Source: Rhizophagus irregularis
Lineage: Eukaryota > Glomeromycota > Glomeromycetes > Glomerales > Glomeraceae
Length of the DNA stretch: 64,000 nucleotides
Assembly: GCF_026210795.1 (NCBI RefSeq)
Contig: NC_089437.1
Coordinates: 4,960,001 to 5,024,000, forward strand
Direction: 5' to 3'
The notes under the pieces are model-generated. The model was given only the letters and a program-made list of their open reading frames with translations, was not told where the DNA came from and did not search any database. Positions 14,463 through 28,213 of the stretch are shown piece by piece; position 1 is the first letter of the stretch; each line of letters begins with the position of its first letter. Both the position numbers and the translations under genes were made by a program.

Positions 14463-17131
14463 CAAAAAAGATCCATCCCCCCCATGAATCATTCCGGACA
14501 ATCATTTAAATTTAAATGATTATTATTATTGCATCATCATCACCAAAAAAAATCTGGCCGATCATTTTATTATATTTCACCACGAGGGTGAACGGGAGTT
14601 ACGGAATTAAATCCTAATTTGGTGAATTTTAATACCGGGTCACGCGGAATTCACTACGGTTACTGGTTACTCACACTTACATGAATTGGATAATCATTTC
14701 TGACCTTATTATTTAAAAAGAAAAAAAGGTGATGAGTACCCTGATTGACACCTTTTATGGGTGACACCATTAGTAACAAATTAGAAATCTTGGTAAGAAA
14801 ATTTTTTAACATTGTCTAATATCGGTCATGTCCATCACAAATAAATACTGCGCCTCAGTTAAATTAATTGCAGTTTATTTTGAGCGTAAAAAAAAGCAAA
14901 AGGGAGATACGAATGCATAAAAATTAAAACATTTGAATTTTTATTTATGTTTTTTATTTTGATTGAGGGTGATAAAAAAAAAAAAAAGTTTCAAAAAATT
15001 TAAAATGTTTCAGAATTTTTTTTCAATTAAAAATTTATTAATGGGGAGTGATCATTGTTTATCGTAATAATAATATAAACAAAAAATATCGTAATAATAC
15101 ATTATATATGAATATCAAATATATCAAAATGGAATATTCTAAAATAATTCGAAAAGAGAAAACGAATAAATATATAAAAATAATTTTTTTTTGATCTATA
15201 ATAATATCTATAATATCTATAATATCTATAATATCTATAATATCTTTTATTAAAATATCTTTTAAATATCCTAAATATCCTAATAAACCTAAATAACCTA
15301 AATATAATGATAAAACGGGTACATCAAATTAATTAATTGTCGGATGATTTTTTATTGCGCAATTTATTGAACTGTTAACCATGCTGGTTTCGCAATATAT
15401 ATACATACAGTACATGCATTATAAAACCTAACCTTTTTTTTACTAATGATTTAATAAAACACGAGATATGATGAAGTTTCTTCCGAGAAATGTTAATAAA
15501 ATAATAATATAATTTTTTTCCTTCTTTTATCTGTTTATACATAAAAAGAATTATCATGCTAAAATTACAAAGTTGTTTATTTTTTTTTCTTGGCAAATAC
15601 CTTTTGATATATTTTTTTTTTCTATTGGGGGATGTTTAAAAGAAAGTTTGGGGACGTTTGAGAGGGAACGTTTTTGAGAAGTTTAGTTCTGGTCTGGGTG
15701 GACCCATTTTATATTATTATGTAATAAAAAAAAAAACAAAATAAAAACATTATTACGAGAATGAGAGAAGAGAGATAGAAAGGAGAAATTAAATAAAAAC
15801 CAAATAAACTAAATAAACTAAATAAGGAAAGAAAAGGTTACACTGCGGAAGTTAACAAAAAGTGGTAAAAAATGCGGGAATAAGCGAAGAAGAAATAAAA
15901 ATAATTAAATAAAAATAATTAATTAAAAACCATTTCATCGGTGAAACCATGCCATTCTAACCACGTTTCTTTTCCATGAAGATCTCACAACAGGTATCAT
16001 TATTCACAATACTTTTATAATGACCATTTTTAGATCATAATCTTCGGAGCACTTCGGACTTTACCATAACACATATTTTAATTATATTGACACATCATAA
16101 TAATAATTTTCAAATATTTACATAATTTTATATAATTTTCCGACCTTTTTTTTTATTAAAATCTTTTTTTAGCTTCACATTGACGTACAATTATTCATTG
16201 ATTATTCATTTAAAAAAAGTCACAATGACCGATTTTGATGATTCTGACGATTCTGACGTAAAAAAAAAAACTTCTTTTTTGTTGGATCGACTTTTTTGTA
16301 AAAGAGGGAAATTTTAGATGAATTATTGGCGGAATGAAAGTATGTCATACGACTTGCTGCATTACGCATTTAGACGATAATTAATTAAGTCTATAAAAGT
16401 GAACTTTACTAAAATAATCTTAACATGAAATTTTTTTTAACCGAAAATTTGATTATTACTACTAATTTAGCTAATTTGGAAAAAAAAGGAACAATCACTA
16501 CAATCACTTTTTTATACCATTTAGTTACATTTAGTTTGAATGCTTTGAAAAAAAAAATATTTATAATATTTTTATAATATTTTTATTAATATTTTATAAT
16601 AAAATATTTTTATATATATATAACAAAAAGAATAGGAAATTAAATAACCAATCATTATAACAAGATTTTTTTAAAGTTTTTTAAGTTTCTTTAAATAAAT
16701 CTTATTATATTGTAACTAAAATTTGACGAATCATTTTATTATTTGAAACATGTTTGAGGATAAAATAAACTTTAATTTTTTGTTACATGGGATTTTCAAA
16801 AATTTAGAGTTACAATTATAAAGATTTGGGGGGGGTTTGGAAAAGAATAATAATAATCATAATATATTGGGTAAGAAATGGTAAGAAAAAAAAGAAAAAA
16901 AAAAAAAGAAAGAAATGTAATGAATAAAAAATTGAACATATAAATATTAAATTTATAAATGTTAATAACCCGAAAAAGTTTTAAACTAAATGTATATCAT
17001 TCATTCATTGTGTAAATTGTGTAAATCCTTAATAAGGGATTGTCCGAATAAGTTAAAATGACAATGTTACAAAACCCGCACAACCAAAGTAAATCGGTAA
17101 ACTTTGAATGTTTGAATGGGAACACCGTATA

Positions 17132-17163
<32 letters not shown>

Positions 17164-19079
17164 TCTTTTTCATCCTTGTTTTCCGAAAATATGAAATTTT
17201 TACATCACTTGTATATAATGAATTTTTGAGCCACGTATTTTTAACTCACACTAAAAAAATTATTCAACCTATTCAACAAATCTATATTTGGTAAAGTAAA
17301 AATATTTTTTTACAATTGTTTTAAAAAATTATTCATACAAATTGTTGTTGTTGTTGTATATTTACAATATACATGTTATTACGTATTTTTAATTTTAAAT
17401 AAAGACAATAACAAAAAGTTTGGGTGACACAGACTGACTAAATGACTAACTCGGCAGAATGTTCAAGTAGTTCGACTTAAAACCTTTCATTTGATTAACA
17501 AATCTAATTATTATAAAGTATTATATAAATACCATATAATTAACGGTCATTGTATGATTTTTTTTTTCAACAATGTAAAAAAAATTAAATAAATTATTAC
17601 TAATATTTTTTTCATACTTTTTTTCCCTTTTTTTCCCTTTTTTTTTTTTTCTAAAAAAAAATAAAAATAAATTTACCATATTAAAATATCAAAATATTAA
17701 TGTTTCTCTTTCATAAAAAATTTTTTTTATTTATTTTCCAATCACGGACAATTTTTTTTTCTATAATATGATTCCCCGAACTTAAATGGAACTTAAATGA
17801 AGTAATCTAAACCGACGGCCGTAAAAAATATATATATATATAAAGGGGTTCTCAAACAATTCTAAAACTCTAGAAAAAAAAAATATATATATATATATAT
17901 TTCTTTTTTTTTAAAAAAAAAAACCAGGGACCTAAATAAAAATATATATATATACATATATACATTATATACATATATATACACATAATTATATATATAT
18001 ATATATTATCTACGTTGTCGTTTCATTTTACCCCTTTGCTTCATTCTTCGTCACCTTTTTTTTTTTTTTTTTTTTTTTTGAGCGGAGTTTTTTTAAGTAA
18101 CGCCCTTTTATTACCTTTTATTACTAAATTACTCATATTACTATTACCTTCATATAATCAGCCACACTAAACTGACAGGGGGTAACCATTTTTAAAGTAA
18201 TATATTTTTTTTTTTATTTTAATCCCATTGTAAGCCATTTATTGTTCCCATTTAAAATTATCACATATATCACACAAATATCAAATATATATTGTTTTTA
18301 TATAAAAAATTTATATATTATTTATATTATTAACAATATAAATTTATTACTTTAAAATTAAAGTAAAGCATAACATAAATAATCTGCACATTATAATTTA
18401 AACCCGAATACTTTATAGTATCCCGCCCAAAACAATAACTCATATTTAGTTTATTAATATATATATAAATACACATTGTGAATTTTTCTTATAAATAACT
18501 GTTGAAATACCGAAGAAACCATTTTTTTTCAAACAAAAAAAAATTATTTTTTTTTTCTCCAAAAAGCTCAAACTTCTTTTGAAACAACATTGAAAGCAAA
18601 TCTTCTTTGATCCACATTCAATTGCTGCTACTAAATATAAAGTAATTTTACGCAGCGAAGAAAAAAAAAAGAAATTTATATAAATATTTTTACATTTTAT
18701 TTTAAAAAAAAAAAACTTCTTCCAAAAAACTCTCAAAACTCACATTATTTTTTTTTGCCCCTTAAACTTTTTTATTTTTTATTATCCGGTCCCTTTCACG
18801 GAGATATTTGGATCTTTTATATATTTTATATATATTAGATCTTCTAAAACCTTTTCCCCCTCACATTTATTTACTTTTTAAAGTGACATTTTAATACAAT
18901 AGTCCTTTTTTTATTATACATACATAATAATAATAATATATATTTTTTTTGTCTTACGATAAATTTCATTTAAAAAGGACCTTTTCGTACCTTTCCCTTT
19001 CAAAAAAAAAAACCAGAAAAAAAAAAAACTTTCATCACATACCTTTTACATTTCTTTCATTTTTTTTTTTTTTTTCTTA

Positions 19080-19655
19080 ATGACCTCTCGCGTATCATAT
19101 AATAATAACAAACGCGCCTTGGTTGAAACAACGATCAACGAACATCCTTTCACTACGTCTTATATTAACAATCAACTTATTGATACTAATCTTAATAATA
19201 ATCAAACAACGACAGTAATGATGAACTCACAACAACAACCTCTTTCCCAACGTTCTACAAAACGTCGAAGAAATCGAGATACTCCTCCAAGACCTTTAAA
19301 TTCTTTTATGATATATCGAAGGGAATATCAAAAAAAGATCAAGGAACAAAATCCAAATATTCTCCTTTCAGAATTATCTCGTATTTCAAAATCCGCAGCT
19401 GATAAGTGGGCAAGTGAACCACAACAAGTCAAACAAATTTATGCGGAGAAGGCTCGAGCAGAAAAAGAGCGACATATGAAATTGTATCCAAATTACGTTT
19501 ATTGTCCAAGAAGACCATCAAGAAGTAAACAAAGAAAGAAATCAGCTTCTGAAGGTTCTTCGTCAGAAAAAATGTCTCTCAGCTTTTTACTAAATGATGA
19601 GAGCAATGCCTTTCGACCGTACAGTCATCCCAACCATACTTACACACCAATGTAA
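19080..19655 (+). CDS. HMG-box (MATA_HMG-type) transcription factor
   Basis: Intronless gene for a 191-residue protein, probably a nuclear sequence-specific DNA-binding regulator. The HMG box covers residues ~69-137: it opens with PPRPLNSFMIYRR (69-81), has the core SKSAADKW with Trp100, and ends in a basic helix (KARAEKERHMKLYPNYVY). The following YPNYVYCPRRP segment (126-136) is typical of the mating-type-like MATA_HMG subclass. A basic stretch KRRRNR (61-66) before the box and RSKQRKK after it can serve as nuclear localisation signals. The first 60 residues are Asn/Gln/Thr-rich and the C terminus is Ser/His-rich; both look disordered. The start is the first ATG after a long pyrimidine tract, and stops lie upstream. 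Members of this family are numerous in Rhizophagus genomes. No homeodomain HD1/HD2 pair is nearby, so this is not evidence for a functional mating-type locus. The DNA target is unknown. Confidence 0.93.
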   Translation: MTSRVSYNNNKRALVETTINEHPFTTSYINNQLIDTNLNNNQTTTVMMNSQQQPLSQRSTKRRRNRDTPPRPLNSFMIYRREYQKKIKEQNPNILLSELSRISKSAADKWASEPQQVKQIYAEKARAEKERHMKLYPNYVYCPRRPSRSKQRKKSASEGSSSEKMSLSFLLNDESNAFRPYSHPNHTYTPM

Positions 19656-22071
19656 ATTTTGAGGCCGAAGAACGTATTTTTTGTGTAGGGGATTGCCGTT
19701 GACGACAAAAAAATGGATGATGTTTGAAAATTGATTTGAATTTTTTAAAAGAAACAATTTTTTATTTCTTTTTTTTTTTTTTTTTAAAAAAAAAAAACTA
19801 ATTTTTTTTATTCTTCGTTATTAAATTTCTCATTTTTTCTCATTTGCGTTTTCCCATTGAAAATGGTCAAAATAAGATAATAAAATAATTAATAATAATA
19901 ATTTAGTAATAGTTTGACTTTTTTCTTTGTATTACACAAAAAATTTTATTTTACCTAACGTGAAGAGAGAAATTTAAGAACGATCAACAACTTCTTTTGT
20001 AAATTTTTTTTTTCATTTATCATATCCCTTTCGACATAACGTTTTTTTTTTTTAACCTCATTTTATTAACTCTTTTTTCGATAGTAGTAGTTATTGAAAC
20101 ACAAAAAAAAAACAAATTTATAAAAATTTATTTTAATAACAACGATGCAAATATATTCAAAAATTCTAATTTATCGTACATATATATATATATATATTAT
20201 TTATGCTAAAATTTTTAAGCTTTCCCCTATATTTGCGTATTTAATTTTTTCTTTTCGTAGCCCTTTTTTCTTATTATTATTTTCAATCTTCATTTTCTCA
20301 ATTTCTTTTTTTTTTATAATCGAACACATACATATATCATTTTTTTTTGTAAGTAGTTTTTTTAGTATATATTTTTCCCATTATCATTTTTTTTTCTTTC
20401 ATATAATCCTTTTTTTTTTATATACAACACACATTATAATATACATACAACACACGACACTATGGGCAAGCTTAAAAAATTATATATAAGCATTTTTTTC
20501 TTTTATTCTCGTTTATCACAAAAAAAAAAATATTTTTTTTTCCGGTTTTGGTTATTTTAATAATTGCTGTATTTATTTTTTTGGGATATAAAAAAATTTT
20601 TATTAAAAAAAAACAAAATAAAAAAAAAAAAAATTTAATAATAATATTATATATTTTTTTATCAATTGCTTTTTGATTATCTTTTTGAAATTTTTTTGAT
20701 TAAAAACGAACTAAAATTGTAATCGGTTAAAGAGATAACGTAATTAATGTATTATTAAAACGCCAGATTTATACGTCATTGAAAATTATCTTGTGTTTCA
20801 AAAATTTCCCATGTTTTAAATTTTGTATTAATAAAAAAAAAAATTTTTTTTTTTATCATTTTCTTGATGTATTATATAATCGAAGCCATCGGCGAATATC
20901 AACTTTCGCGTGTAATTGCGTTTAATACGTTAAAAATACGTTTTAATAAATATAATCGGTCATTGAAATTTTCCATTTATTATTTTTTTTTTATGTTACA
21001 TATTTTTTTCTCCAATGTTATTATATAATTCGGTTATATAATAAACTTGTAATTAAACTTGTTTTTATTATTATTTAGAAAAAAAAAACCTGTATCGAAT
21101 TATTAAAAAATATATATATAATCAGATGTTATATCATTATTATCAATAGAAATATATTTTTTGCAATATCCGTAATTTAATCCTTAAATGGGATAATTAA
21201 TTTTTTTTTCTTTTGACCATATGAAAAGTAAATTTCGGGAAAGTTATTATTAAAAAAAAAAAAAAAATATTTTTTTTTTATTTATTATTTAAAATAAAAT
21301 AAATATCTCATAATAATTAAATAATTTGTAATAATTGTTGAAAAATTTTACATTGTTTTAAATTATATTTACATTATATAAATAATTTTTCTTAAAAAAA
21401 AAAATAAAATTTCCTTTCCTTTACTTCTTTTAAAGTTTTAAAATAGAACAATAAAATTTTTTTTCTGCACATGTTCATATCCATTAAATTGATTTACCGA
21501 AAGATGTTCTTTTGATTTCAGATGACTAAATTTGAGAACAATGTGTAAAACAATCATTACAAAGGTTTATCTAAAGGCTAATTTTTATCAATTTTACTTG
21601 AACAAGATAAATTGAATGAAATGTGGCTCATCGTAATCATCATTCGTAATTATTCTTCTCTAAATGACAAGTTAAAATAACTAGTTACACGAAAACCTAA
21701 ATTCGACAATCCTGCACAAGAATAAATAAATTAATTTTTTTTAAGTTTAGAAAAAATATAACTAATCTGTAATTATTTTTAACAATGACACTGTTTCGTT
21801 AAAAAATCCTGACCCATAATTACGCCGAATTACTTTTAGGGCGTAACCTAAAAAAAATGCATTTTACTATTTTTTATTTATCTATTTTACTTTTCATGGA
21901 AATTCTTATCCTTATTAAAACATTTTTTTTTTTATTATTATTTCACTAAAAAAGTTATAACCTTTTGATTTTCATGCGCGTTTTCAATATTTAAGGTTGA
22001 ATTATTATAAAAAAGGTTTTTGATTCCCTCTTTCTTTTTAGGGGAGTTTTGGAAATGATTTGTAAGTTTCG

Positions 22072-22136
22072 AGTTTTTGTTGTGTGTTGTGTATTGTGTG
22101 TTGTGAGTTGTGAGTTGAGTTGTGAGTTGTGACCAA
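22072..22136. repeat. TTGTG-rich tandem repeat
   Basis: TTGTGTGTTG/TTGTGAGTTG decamers are repeated about six times. Confidence 0.8.
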
Positions 22137-24417
22137 ACTTGCTGTTGTTCCCCCAATTTTTTTAGAGATTGTTTTGGTCAAACATATGATTTTTTTTTTT
22201 GCCATTTGTCCATTGTTTTTTTTTATGATTAATAAAATGTTTCATCTATGAAAAAAAATTTTCTTTTTAAAGTAAATATTTTGCTTTTCCGTTACATAAG
22301 AATCATAAGAATCAAGATCATTACAGGAATTTATGAATGATTTGAATGATTTGAAATCCCAATTAAAAACAATGGCAAAAAATCAAATCAGTCGTGAAAT
22401 CAACACTAACCCAAATTTTGATCTAGGTTTAAAAAAAATTCTGGTCAGACTAAAATCAAACAATCGTACTGCCCAGTTAAATTTTCTATCTGCACGTGAT
22501 TTGTTTTTTTTGTTATATGTGTTAAAATTCAATTTATATGATTTATATGCAATAAAATGCAATTTTATGTATAATTTTCATGTAGTCATACTATCAATCA
22601 CAGTAATTTTTTTTTTTTCGTTGTTTTTTATAATAAAATAATAATAAAAATAAATTTTTAAAACAAAGTAAACGTTATGCGAAAGTAAGACTTTTGATTG
22701 GAATGTTAGAATTATATCTTTTTGAGAATTACTTTTTCCCACCTGAACCTGCATAATTGATCATCGTGCGTGGCCAACATGAACTTCATCTTTGTTTAAA
22801 TTATTAAACAAAGAAAAAAAATTTTTTTTTTTTTTGTTTTTTTTGTTTCTTTTCAATTTTTTTTTATTATTTTTTTTTTCAACATTTAGTTAACAAATCA
22901 TAAAAAATATTATTCGTTCAATTTTTTTCCTTCTTTTTTTAAAATAGATCTTTTGACCTTTGAATTTTTTGGTTTTACTCTTTAATAATTTACATGTGGT
23001 AAAAAGATGATCGTTACGAAAAAAGAACAATGGATTCTATTATTTTGAAATTTTTTTTTTTTTTTTTTTGTGTTTAACGTTAAACATCATAACATCATAA
23101 CATTCATTTATTTTAAAAAAAAAAACAAATCAATTACATAAAAATAGAATTTATTCATTATATTGTGAACAAAAAAAAAGGCTTGTTCAGTTGTTCCCAT
23201 GAAAAAAATTTATTTTATCAATCAAACTTGGTATTTTTTTTTTTCTTTATCATTTCAATTTTTACAAAGAAAAAAAATAAAGAATCGTCATTTACAATAA
23301 TTTTAAATAATCCAATAATCTTTTTTTGATTTACTTTGCAGTTTGCAATAATCAAATAATCAACCTTCTTTCTTTATATTCTATACATCGATTACTAACA
23401 TTTTTGATTATTTTTTTTTTGTGTATCCTCGGAAAAAAAATTTATTTCTAAAGAACTTTTTTTCTTTTTTTCTTTTTTCTTTTTTCGATCAATCAATCGA
23501 TTTCACTTACTGTACTTGGTACACTACGTTATGTTGAATGCGTTGAATGCGTGCGTTGTAAAATAATGAGTTCAAATACGGGTACATTAATAATAACAAA
23601 AAAAGTGTCTTTAAAGAGAAAAAAAAACCTTATCATGGACTGTAATCACTGTTTGAGCTGTACGAGCTGTACGGATTGTAGGATTGTTTGAACTTATTTT
23701 AGAATCTTTTTTTTTTTAAATCTCTTTTTTTTTTTTTTTATAATCTCAAATTTCTCAATGAAGTTTAAATGAAAATCTTTTTTATTATATTTTTTTTTTA
23801 AAAAGGAATTCTATTAAAAACATCCATAAATGTGTTAATGTGTTATCTCGAAAAATAATAATAATAAAAAAAAAACTGTATTGTTCTAGTAATAATAAAA
23901 GATTCGGTAACAATTTTATATTACTTTTTTTAAAAAAAGTAAAAAGTACATTTTTTGTAAGTATTGTAGTATTTATTGTATTAATTATCCTTTTAATTTT
24001 TTTTTTTTTTTTACGTTGATCACGATTATGTAAAAAAAAAAAAGGATTTTTTTATTTTTATCTTTGGACCCTTTTGTCACAAAAAAATTTTTATGGGAAA
24101 AAAAACTTGTTTATTCTTTCTTGGTGCTTACATATTAAAATTACATTGTAATAATAATTCATTGTGACTCTTTTTTGATACGAAATCATTTCATCCAAAT
24201 AGATATACAATAGTACATTATTAAAACTGTAGTACATCATTATCATAATGATATCCATTGTCTTGAAAAAAAAAAAATATTCAATTATGATAAGGAAAAA
24301 TTATATTATATTACGCGTCGCGAATGTTCACATCAAACGTATTTTTCATCACAATTTTATTACATTGTTTATACATTGTTTAATAATTCTGAAACTTATC
24401 AGTTATAAAACTAATAA

Positions 24418-24560
24418 TATATATGCTAAATACAGTATATATGCTAATATATTTGATATACCGTATATATGCTAAATATACCGTATATGCTAAATATATA
24501 TAAACTAATATACCGTATATGCTAAATATATGTATATAAAACTAACATACCGTATATGCT
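24418..24560. repeat. ACCGTATATGCTAAATATA minisatellite
   Basis: A 20-40 bp unit with the core ATACCGTATATGCTAAATAT occurs about five times with variable TA spacers. Confidence 0.8.
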
Positions 24561-24983
24561 ATATAAAACTAACTAATATATAAATATAACTAATATAAAA
24601 CTAATATGTATATAAACTATGCTAAACTAAATATATATGTAGCCCAATATTATCCAAATTTATCTAAGAGATAAGGCATTTAGGCTTTGAATTTTTTTTT
24701 TGAAATACGTGTTATTACGTTATAACTTTATTTTAATTATAATGTATAATTATTTGTTTAATCTATAAATTATTTGTAAATATCTAAATAATATATATAC
24801 ATATATACATTTTAAATACACACACACCGCATACGGATACAAAGATAAAATTATTTTACATTATGGTGGTTTTGGTATTTGGATACATGAATTACATTCT
24901 TGGACGAAAAAATTTAAGGAGAAACATTTGACATACATCTGTTTGATACTGGGTTACAATAAAATTGATAAACAAACATTATT

Positions 24984-25052
24984 CATACTTATTCATTTAC
25001 TCTATTCATTTACTCTATTCATTTACTCTATTCATACTTTATTCATACTCTT
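24984..25052. repeat. TATTCATTTACTC tandem repeat
   Basis: Three exact TATTCATTTACTC copies with flanking TATTCATACTT variants. Confidence 0.85.
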
Positions 25053-27104
25053 TTAATATTTTAATATTATGACAATGAATATGATGAAAACAATCGATAA
25101 TAATACTTTGACAATAACCGCGATAACCGTAACCGTAGAGGTCGTCTCTCTTCAATTCTTTCACTTTTTTTAGCTTTTTGCTAGGTGATGGAACAATAGG
25201 ACTAAACATTTTATTATGGTTACACATCGAACAATAGACATTGTTCTTATATAAGTTACACTAATTAATTTTTTGGCCTCACTCTTTCAATTTATATCCA
25301 ATCATGTCATAAAAATGATTTGCCCAATAAATTAAAAAGAAAACTTTAAAAATTCTGCGGCGTAAATTCTGTAAATGTTTTGCATGGTCCCAAATAAATT
25401 TTCTAGCATTTTAATTCGCCTTCAATACTTCACTAAAAAAGTGTTAACAAAAAGCATTAATTTGTTTAAATTAAATGTCAATCTTTACCCCACTCCCCAC
25501 TATATTTAATTTCTTTTCTTGGTCTTTATCAAAAGGAAATGTTAATATGATTGAATGGTGATTGTGTTGCTTTGCATAAATTCCCGCCCCACATTATTCG
25601 CTTATTATTAACTGCCAAAAGATAAAGCAAAAAAGTAATAACAATAAAGTAATTTTTAGAAGTCATAAAATGTGTGGAGGTGTTTACAAAATATTTTTGT
25701 TGTTTCCAATAACATAACGACTTGTCAAAAATATATATCGCGTTATATATATTTATTATATAAAAAAATTTTATATTACCCCGCAAAAAGAAAACAAAAG
25801 ATTTCTAAATACCTGTAAATATTTGTATGGTCAACTTTTTTTCTTTCTTCACGATCGTTGTCATTTAAACAATAAGGTAATATGTGAAAAAATTTCTCAC
25901 GATGTTTTTATAATAACTACAAATTAGTGTTTAATATATGCCTATCTATAAAAAATTTTTTTTTTCTGCAGCAATCCTAATTAGAAGGAAAAAAAATCCT
26001 CTTAAAATTTTTTTTTTTTTTTTTTTCAGAAAATCAGATTCCGTTCTCCGGATATACTAATTAAACAATAAGGTTTAAACAAATAAAAAAATTTTTTTTT
26101 TACTATTATTATTATTAAAATATATTATATTATAAAACTAAAGTAAGATATCAAAAAGTAAATAAGTTACTGATAAGGTTTAAATGTTTTACTTTTTTGT
26201 TTTGAATGTTTATCTTATGCTTATCCTTGTTGTCAAAAAAAAATGAAAAGGCATTATTGAGTATTCAGCATTAATCTTCTTTTGGTACTTGGCATAAATA
26301 CATAATTATATATATAATGATATCAATTATATGTAATTTAAATAATGTGAATATGTGATATATTTCTGGTGAATTTGTCGAGGTAAAATGATTTTTGAAA
26401 CAACTAGGAAAAAAAAAAATGTGGTGTGGCTTGTTAAAAAAAAATAATTTATTTGGAAAATTATAAAATTTGAAATAATCATTATGAATTTGGTATACAA
26501 AAAATATTACATTATATTACATTATAAATGTTAAATGTATATAATAATAATACAGTATATAAATATATATTTTTATTAAACTTTTTGTTAACGAAAAAAA
26601 AATTAATTTTTTTTTATTGACGGAAAAAAATTTCGAAATTTGGTAATTTTTTTTAATTGTTTCACGTGTTTCATTTTGCCATTGTTATAAGTTTTTGATC
26701 ATCTGATCAACTAAATTGTATCATCGAAATTTTTACATTGAAAATTACGGATTTTATAAATGGAATCAATATAATTTGTACTTTACTTACTTTACTTACT
26801 TTACTTGATTTTCAACTAATATATTCAATTATATTAGTTGCACATTTACGAGCCAAGTTCGAGATATTTATGACATTTAACAGGTATTTGTAGGTTGTGA
26901 AATATCTTGAAAGGTGATTGATATGTTTCAATAATGTAGAGTCAGTACTGTTGAGTACTGTGAGCAGTTCGTTACTAAAGCCTGTATTCCAGCTTTTGAT
27001 TAAACAATTAGTATGTTCAGATCCAAACAGTTCAAATAGTTTTATTCTATATTCAATTTATAAACCACTTCTCACATAATACCTAAAATTTATATCAGGG
27101 CATA

Positions 27105-27313
27105 CATGGGGCGAATTATGCGAATTATGTTCAAGCCATGTCGAAATATTACGGCACATTACACTAATTCGCCCGTAATACTATTTAATATGAAAATATT
27201 ACGGCACATTACACCACATTACACCAATTCGGCCGTAATTTAATATTAATCTTTGAACAAAAGTTTGAACGCCGCCTAAAATGCTGAATTATCTGGAATA
27301 ATTACGCCCCATA
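27105..27313. mobile_element. Small TA-flanked MITE (209 bp)
   Basis: The ends form an imperfect inverted repeat. The left end reads CATGGGGCGAATTATG; the right end, reverse-complemented, reads TATGGGGCGTAATTAT. TA lies just outside both ends (27,103-27,104 and 27,314-27,315), the pattern of Tc1/mariner-class insertion. The interior has paired ATTACGGCACATTACA copies and no coding capacity. Boundaries are by eye. Confidence 0.55.
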
Positions 27314-27639
27314 TATAGGGTAAGAGTGTCAATTTTGATTAGAAATTCACTTCTCTTTTCTTTATAAAATGCAAGGTTCAGTACTGTAGGAATTACAAAA
27401 TTTATATGTACTTGTTTATAGTTCAAAAGACCATTTTTCACGTGTACACATTTATCGATATCTGTAATTTGTAATATTTGTTAAGACAACATCTTGTATG
27501 TATTGAAAGGTGGGATCATAATAATGTGTTTCTTTAATGTAATCTTCAATGTATAAATCATCAAATTATTTATTCGTGATACACACACACATATGAAGGA
27601 ACATGATCCTAACATGTTTATACCGTTTTAACATTTTAA

Positions 27640-27962
27640 ACAAGAGTATTATTAACAAGGATTTTGTCAATAAGGATTTTAAGGATTTTTTATTAACAAA
27701 GATTTCATTAACATTAACAAGGATTTCATCAGCATTTAACAAGGAAATTTAACAAGGACTTCATCAGCATTTAACAAGGACTTTTAAACATTAACAAAGA
27801 ATTTATTAACCTCGATAAGGATTTCATTAACATTAACAAGGAATTCATTAACGTTAACAAAGATTTCATTAACGTTAACAAGGATTTCATTAGGAATTCA
27901 TTAACGTTAAAAAGGATTTCATTAACAAGGATCTCATTAGCATTAACAAGGATTTTAGTTAT
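27640..27962. repeat. TTAACAAGGATTTCA minisatellite
   Basis: A 17-20 bp unit (ATTAACAAGGATTTCATTAA) is repeated about 15 times with substitutions such as AGCATTAACAAGG and AACGTTAACAAAG. It ends about 250 bp from the 3' end of the minus-strand dehydrogenase gene. Confidence 0.85.
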
Positions 27963-28213
27963 TCTGTAAGATGTATTTTAGCTTATTAATAAACAAGCAC
28001 ATTCATATAGATTAACAGTTTCTATATGGAAGTAATATACATAGTTTTTACAATGTCGAAATTTCAATACATGTAAGCGTCAAGTTGAGACCTTATATTT
28101 ATAGTATCGATTAATCTTTTGATTAAATATATTGCTATTAGACTTAAACAATGGTGTAATCCTCTTGATTCGGTCATCGGAGCAAGTCTAAATATCAAAA
28201 CCACATCACACGT

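Larger units (their letters stand above)
8457..19079. other. Gene-poor AT-rich sequence upstream of the HMG-box gene
   Basis: No gene is supportable. The stretch holds several microsatellites (AAT near 9.0 kb, AT-rich runs near 13.1 and 17.9 kb, TTA near 17.14 kb) and two short minisatellites listed separately. Small frames in this span lack domains and are composed of homopolymer-encoded residues. The last part before 19,080 is pyrimidine-rich and ends in a long poly-T, as expected of a fungal promoter and 5' leader. Confidence 0.55.
19656..28213. other. Gene-poor sequence between the HMG-box gene and the acyl-CoA dehydrogenase gene
   Basis: No convincing coding gene. The immediate 3' flank of the HMG gene is mixed sequence (probable 3' UTR), then A/T homopolymers dominate. 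Frames at 20,145-20,489 (hydrophobic low complexity) and 22,333-22,641 (102 codons, a plausible first half followed by homopolymer-coded residues) have no recognisable domain. Separate entries cover the minisatellites and a small MITE within this span. Confidence 0.5.

Noticed and set aside
19080-19655. Calling the HMG-box gene a mating-type locus
   Set aside because: MATA_HMG-type genes are a large family in these fungi, and no HD1/HD2 homeodomain pair is present in the window.
20145-20489. 114-codon hydrophobic open frame downstream of the HMG gene
   Set aside because: Composed of Phe/Ile/Ser from T-rich DNA; composition explains it without invoking a membrane protein.
22333-22641. 102-codon open frame with a non-monotonous first half
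   Set aside because: The first ~55 codons look coding-like, but no family or splice partner is visible and the end is homopolymer-coded; not enough to call a gene.
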